Shown: one piece after another, positions 7,085 through 7,938 of the stretch
Layout: every line of letters begins with the position of its first letter
Numbering within the stretch: position 1 is the stretch's first letter
Assembly (NCBI GenBank): GCA_903856555.1
Contig: CAIOCC010000190.1
Coordinates: 1-7,938 of the forward strand
DNA: 7,938 bases
Direction of reading: 5' to 3'
Source of the DNA: an uncultured Bacteroidota bacterium
GTDB lineage: Bacteria > Bacteroidota > Bacteroidia > UBA7662
Notes under the pieces: generated by a model
What the model was told of the DNA's origin: nothing
The model's input: the letters and a program-made list of their open reading frames with translations, nothing else
Databases searched by the model: none
Program-made: the position numbers and the translations under genes

Positions 7085-7504
7085 TTAGGCCTGCTCCAGA
7101 CCCGAAAAGAAAAACGCTGCTTCGATGGCTGCGTTTTCGTCGCTATCGCTGCCGTGAACGGCGTTTTCGCCAATGCTACGGGCATAGAGTTTACGGATGG
7201 TGCCTTCGGCGGCTTGTTCGGGGTTGGTCGCCCCAATCAGGGTCCGAAAATCGGCGACGGCCTGGTCTTTTTCGAGGACAGCAGCCAATACAGGTCCGGA
7301 GGACATGAAGGCGACCAACTCCCCGTAAAAAGGACGGGCGGCATGAACCGCATAAAAAGCCTCGGCTTGAGCCTGGCTTAGACGGGTCATTTTGAGGGCC
7401 TTGAAGCGGAAACCCGCTGCCTGAATGTGGGCCAAAATTTTGCCCATATGCCCGTCGGCCATCGCATCGGGCTTGATCATTGTGAAAGTGATATTGCTAG
7501 TCAT
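7085..7504 (-). CDS. ndk: Nucleoside diphosphate kinase
   Basis: Ndk moves the gamma-phosphate from ATP to other (deoxy)nucleoside diphosphates through a phosphohistidine, keeping cytoplasmic NTP and dNTP pools balanced. The 139 residues equal the usual bacterial length. The catalytic His117 lies in ENAVHGSDS (113-121). Other nucleotide-binding residues are present: Lys11 in MIKPDA, Tyr51, Phe59 in RPFYGE, Arg87, Thr93 in GATNPEQA, Arg104 in GTIRKLY, and Asn114. The ATG at 7504 places the first beta strand (ITFTMIKPDA) at the normal distance. It follows murA on the same strand after 71 bp and is almost joined to the downstream oxidoreductase. The frame is intact with nothing missing. Confidence 0.98.
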   Translation of the reverse strand: MTSNITFTMIKPDAMADGHMGKILAHIQAAGFRFKALKMTRLSQAQAEAFYAVHAARPFYGELVAFMSSGPVLAAVLEKDQAVADFRTLIGATNPEQAAEGTIRKLYARSIGENAVHGSDSDENAAIEAAFFFSGLEQA

Positions 7505-7521
7505 AGGTCATTAAACGGCCG

Positions 7522-7529
7522 CGAAGTTA
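7522..7529 (-). promoter_or_regulatory. ndk: Candidate -10 element for ndk
   Basis: On the minus strand this reads TAACTTCG, one mismatch from TAnnTTTG, 18 bp before the ndk ATG. No clean TTG lies at the expected -33 distance. A six-base inverted repeat (TAGGTC at 7504-7509, GACCTA at 7530-7535) flanks it. The presence of a likely terminator just upstream makes a separate ndk promoter plausible. Confidence 0.3.
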
Positions 7530-7550
7530 GACCTAATTTGCTCGGTTTGG

Positions 7551-7570
7551 AAACAACCCAGCAGACTGGG
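7551..7570 (-). terminator. Possible weak intrinsic terminator after murA
   Basis: On the minus strand, five bases after the murA stop, CCCAG (7570-7566) and CTGGG (7561-7557) pair around the loop TCTG and are followed by TTGTTT. The stem is only five base pairs and the T-tract is interrupted, so termination is likely partial. Confidence 0.4.
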
Positions 7571-7575
7571 CACCA

Positions 7576-7938
7576 CTACAGCCGCTGCAAGCGCGCGCCC
7601 AATGCGGTCAGCCGTTCATCAATGCGCTCGTAGCCACGGTCAATCTGAAAAGCGTTGTCAATGTAGCTGGTACCTTCGGCGGACAGGGCCGCAATTAACA
7701 AGGCCACCCCTGCCCGGATATCCGGTGAGGTCATTCGGATTCCTCGCAGCGGATAGGCGTGATCCAACCCAATGACCGTGGCACGGTGTGGATCGCAGAG
7801 GATGATCTGAGCGCCCATGTCAATCAACTTGTCGACGAAGAACAAGCGACTCTCAAACATTTTTTGGTGGATGAGCACCGAACCTTGGGCCTGGGTCGCC
7901 ATGACCAAGACGACACTCAACAAATCCGGCGTGAATCC
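7576..7938 (-). CDS. murA: UDP-N-acetylglucosamine 1-carboxyvinyltransferase, C-terminal fragment (cut off by window edge)
   Basis: MurA joins enolpyruvate from phosphoenolpyruvate to UDP-GlcNAc, the first committed step of peptidoglycan synthesis in the cytoplasm. The visible 120 residues are the C-terminal quarter of a protein of about 435 residues; the start lies beyond the right edge. The frame stays open to 7938, and the first visible residues are GFTPDLLSVV, so the TTG at 7923 is internal rather than a start. Conserved residues matching E. coli Asp305, Arg331, Asp369, Arg371 and Arg397 are all seen, in FTPD, FESR, SPDIRAG and DRGYE. The last catalytically important Cys115 region is outside the window. 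The wording FTPDLLSVV and MFESRLFFVDKLIDMGA is characteristic of Bacteroidota MurA. Confidence 0.97.
   Translation of the reverse strand, partial: GFTPDLLSVVLVMATQAQGSVLIHQKMFESRLFFVDKLIDMGAQIILCDPHRATVIGLDHAYPLRGIRMTSPDIRAGVALLIAALSAEGTSYIDNAFQIDRGYERIDERLTALGARLQRL

Noticed and set aside
7504..7535. TAGGTC/GACCTA inverted repeat as an ndk operator
   Set aside because: The six-base arms are too short to claim independently; mentioned only with the candidate ndk promoter.
1..7938. Mobile elements, tRNA or rRNA genes, CRISPR arrays, defence or biosynthetic systems
   Set aside because: No transposase, terminal repeats, RNA-gene signatures or regularly spaced repeats were seen, and all the long genes are accounted for by the families listed.

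Overview
The window looks like ordinary chromosomal DNA from a member of the Bacteroidota. Several independent signs point there. The OdhB catalytic core and the MurA C-terminus read like Bacteroidota versions. The secreted protein at the left edge has the N-terminal domain and dockerin-like repeats common in Bacteroidota surface proteins. One putative promoter matches the Bacteroidota TAnnTTTG -10 element, and Shine-Dalgarno sequences are largely absent. Base composition is intermediate to somewhat GC-rich by eye. I cannot place it to genus.

Layout, left to right. (1) 1-965, minus: the N-terminal 321 residues of a secreted protein with a signal peptide, dockerin-like calcium loops and the start of a probable cohesin-like domain; its C-terminus lies outside the window. 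(2) 1078-2196 and 2251-4950, minus: odhB and odhA, the E2 and E1 subunits of the 2-oxoglutarate dehydrogenase complex, arranged as an odhA-odhB operon with a 54-bp gap. (3) 5036-6034, plus: an SDR39U1/YfcH-type NAD(P)-binding epimerase-family protein, divergent from odhA across an 85-bp gap. (4) 6023-7081, minus: a DAO-family FAD-dependent oxidoreductase whose end overlaps the preceding gene convergently by 12 bp. (5) 7085-7504, minus: ndk, almost fused in frame to the oxidoreductase. (6) 7576-7938, minus: the C-terminal 120 residues of MurA, cut by the right edge.

Functionally, OdhA and OdhB catalyse the oxidative decarboxylation and succinyl transfer steps of the TCA cycle; the E3 subunit (lipoamide dehydrogenase) is not in the window. 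MurA starts peptidoglycan precursor synthesis and Ndk balances nucleoside triphosphates. The oxidoreductase and the epimerase-family protein have no assignable substrate.

No mobile element, CRISPR array, RNA gene or defence system is visible, and I see no evidence for a wholly new system. The best lead is that OdhB appears to lack the peripheral subunit-binding (E3-binding) domain expected of bacterial E2 proteins, giving it the lipoyl-linker-catalytic layout of mitochondrial DLST. The second is the ndk/oxidoreductase junction, where two unrelated enzymes sit in the same frame, separated only by one stop codon and one sense codon, with a TTG start.
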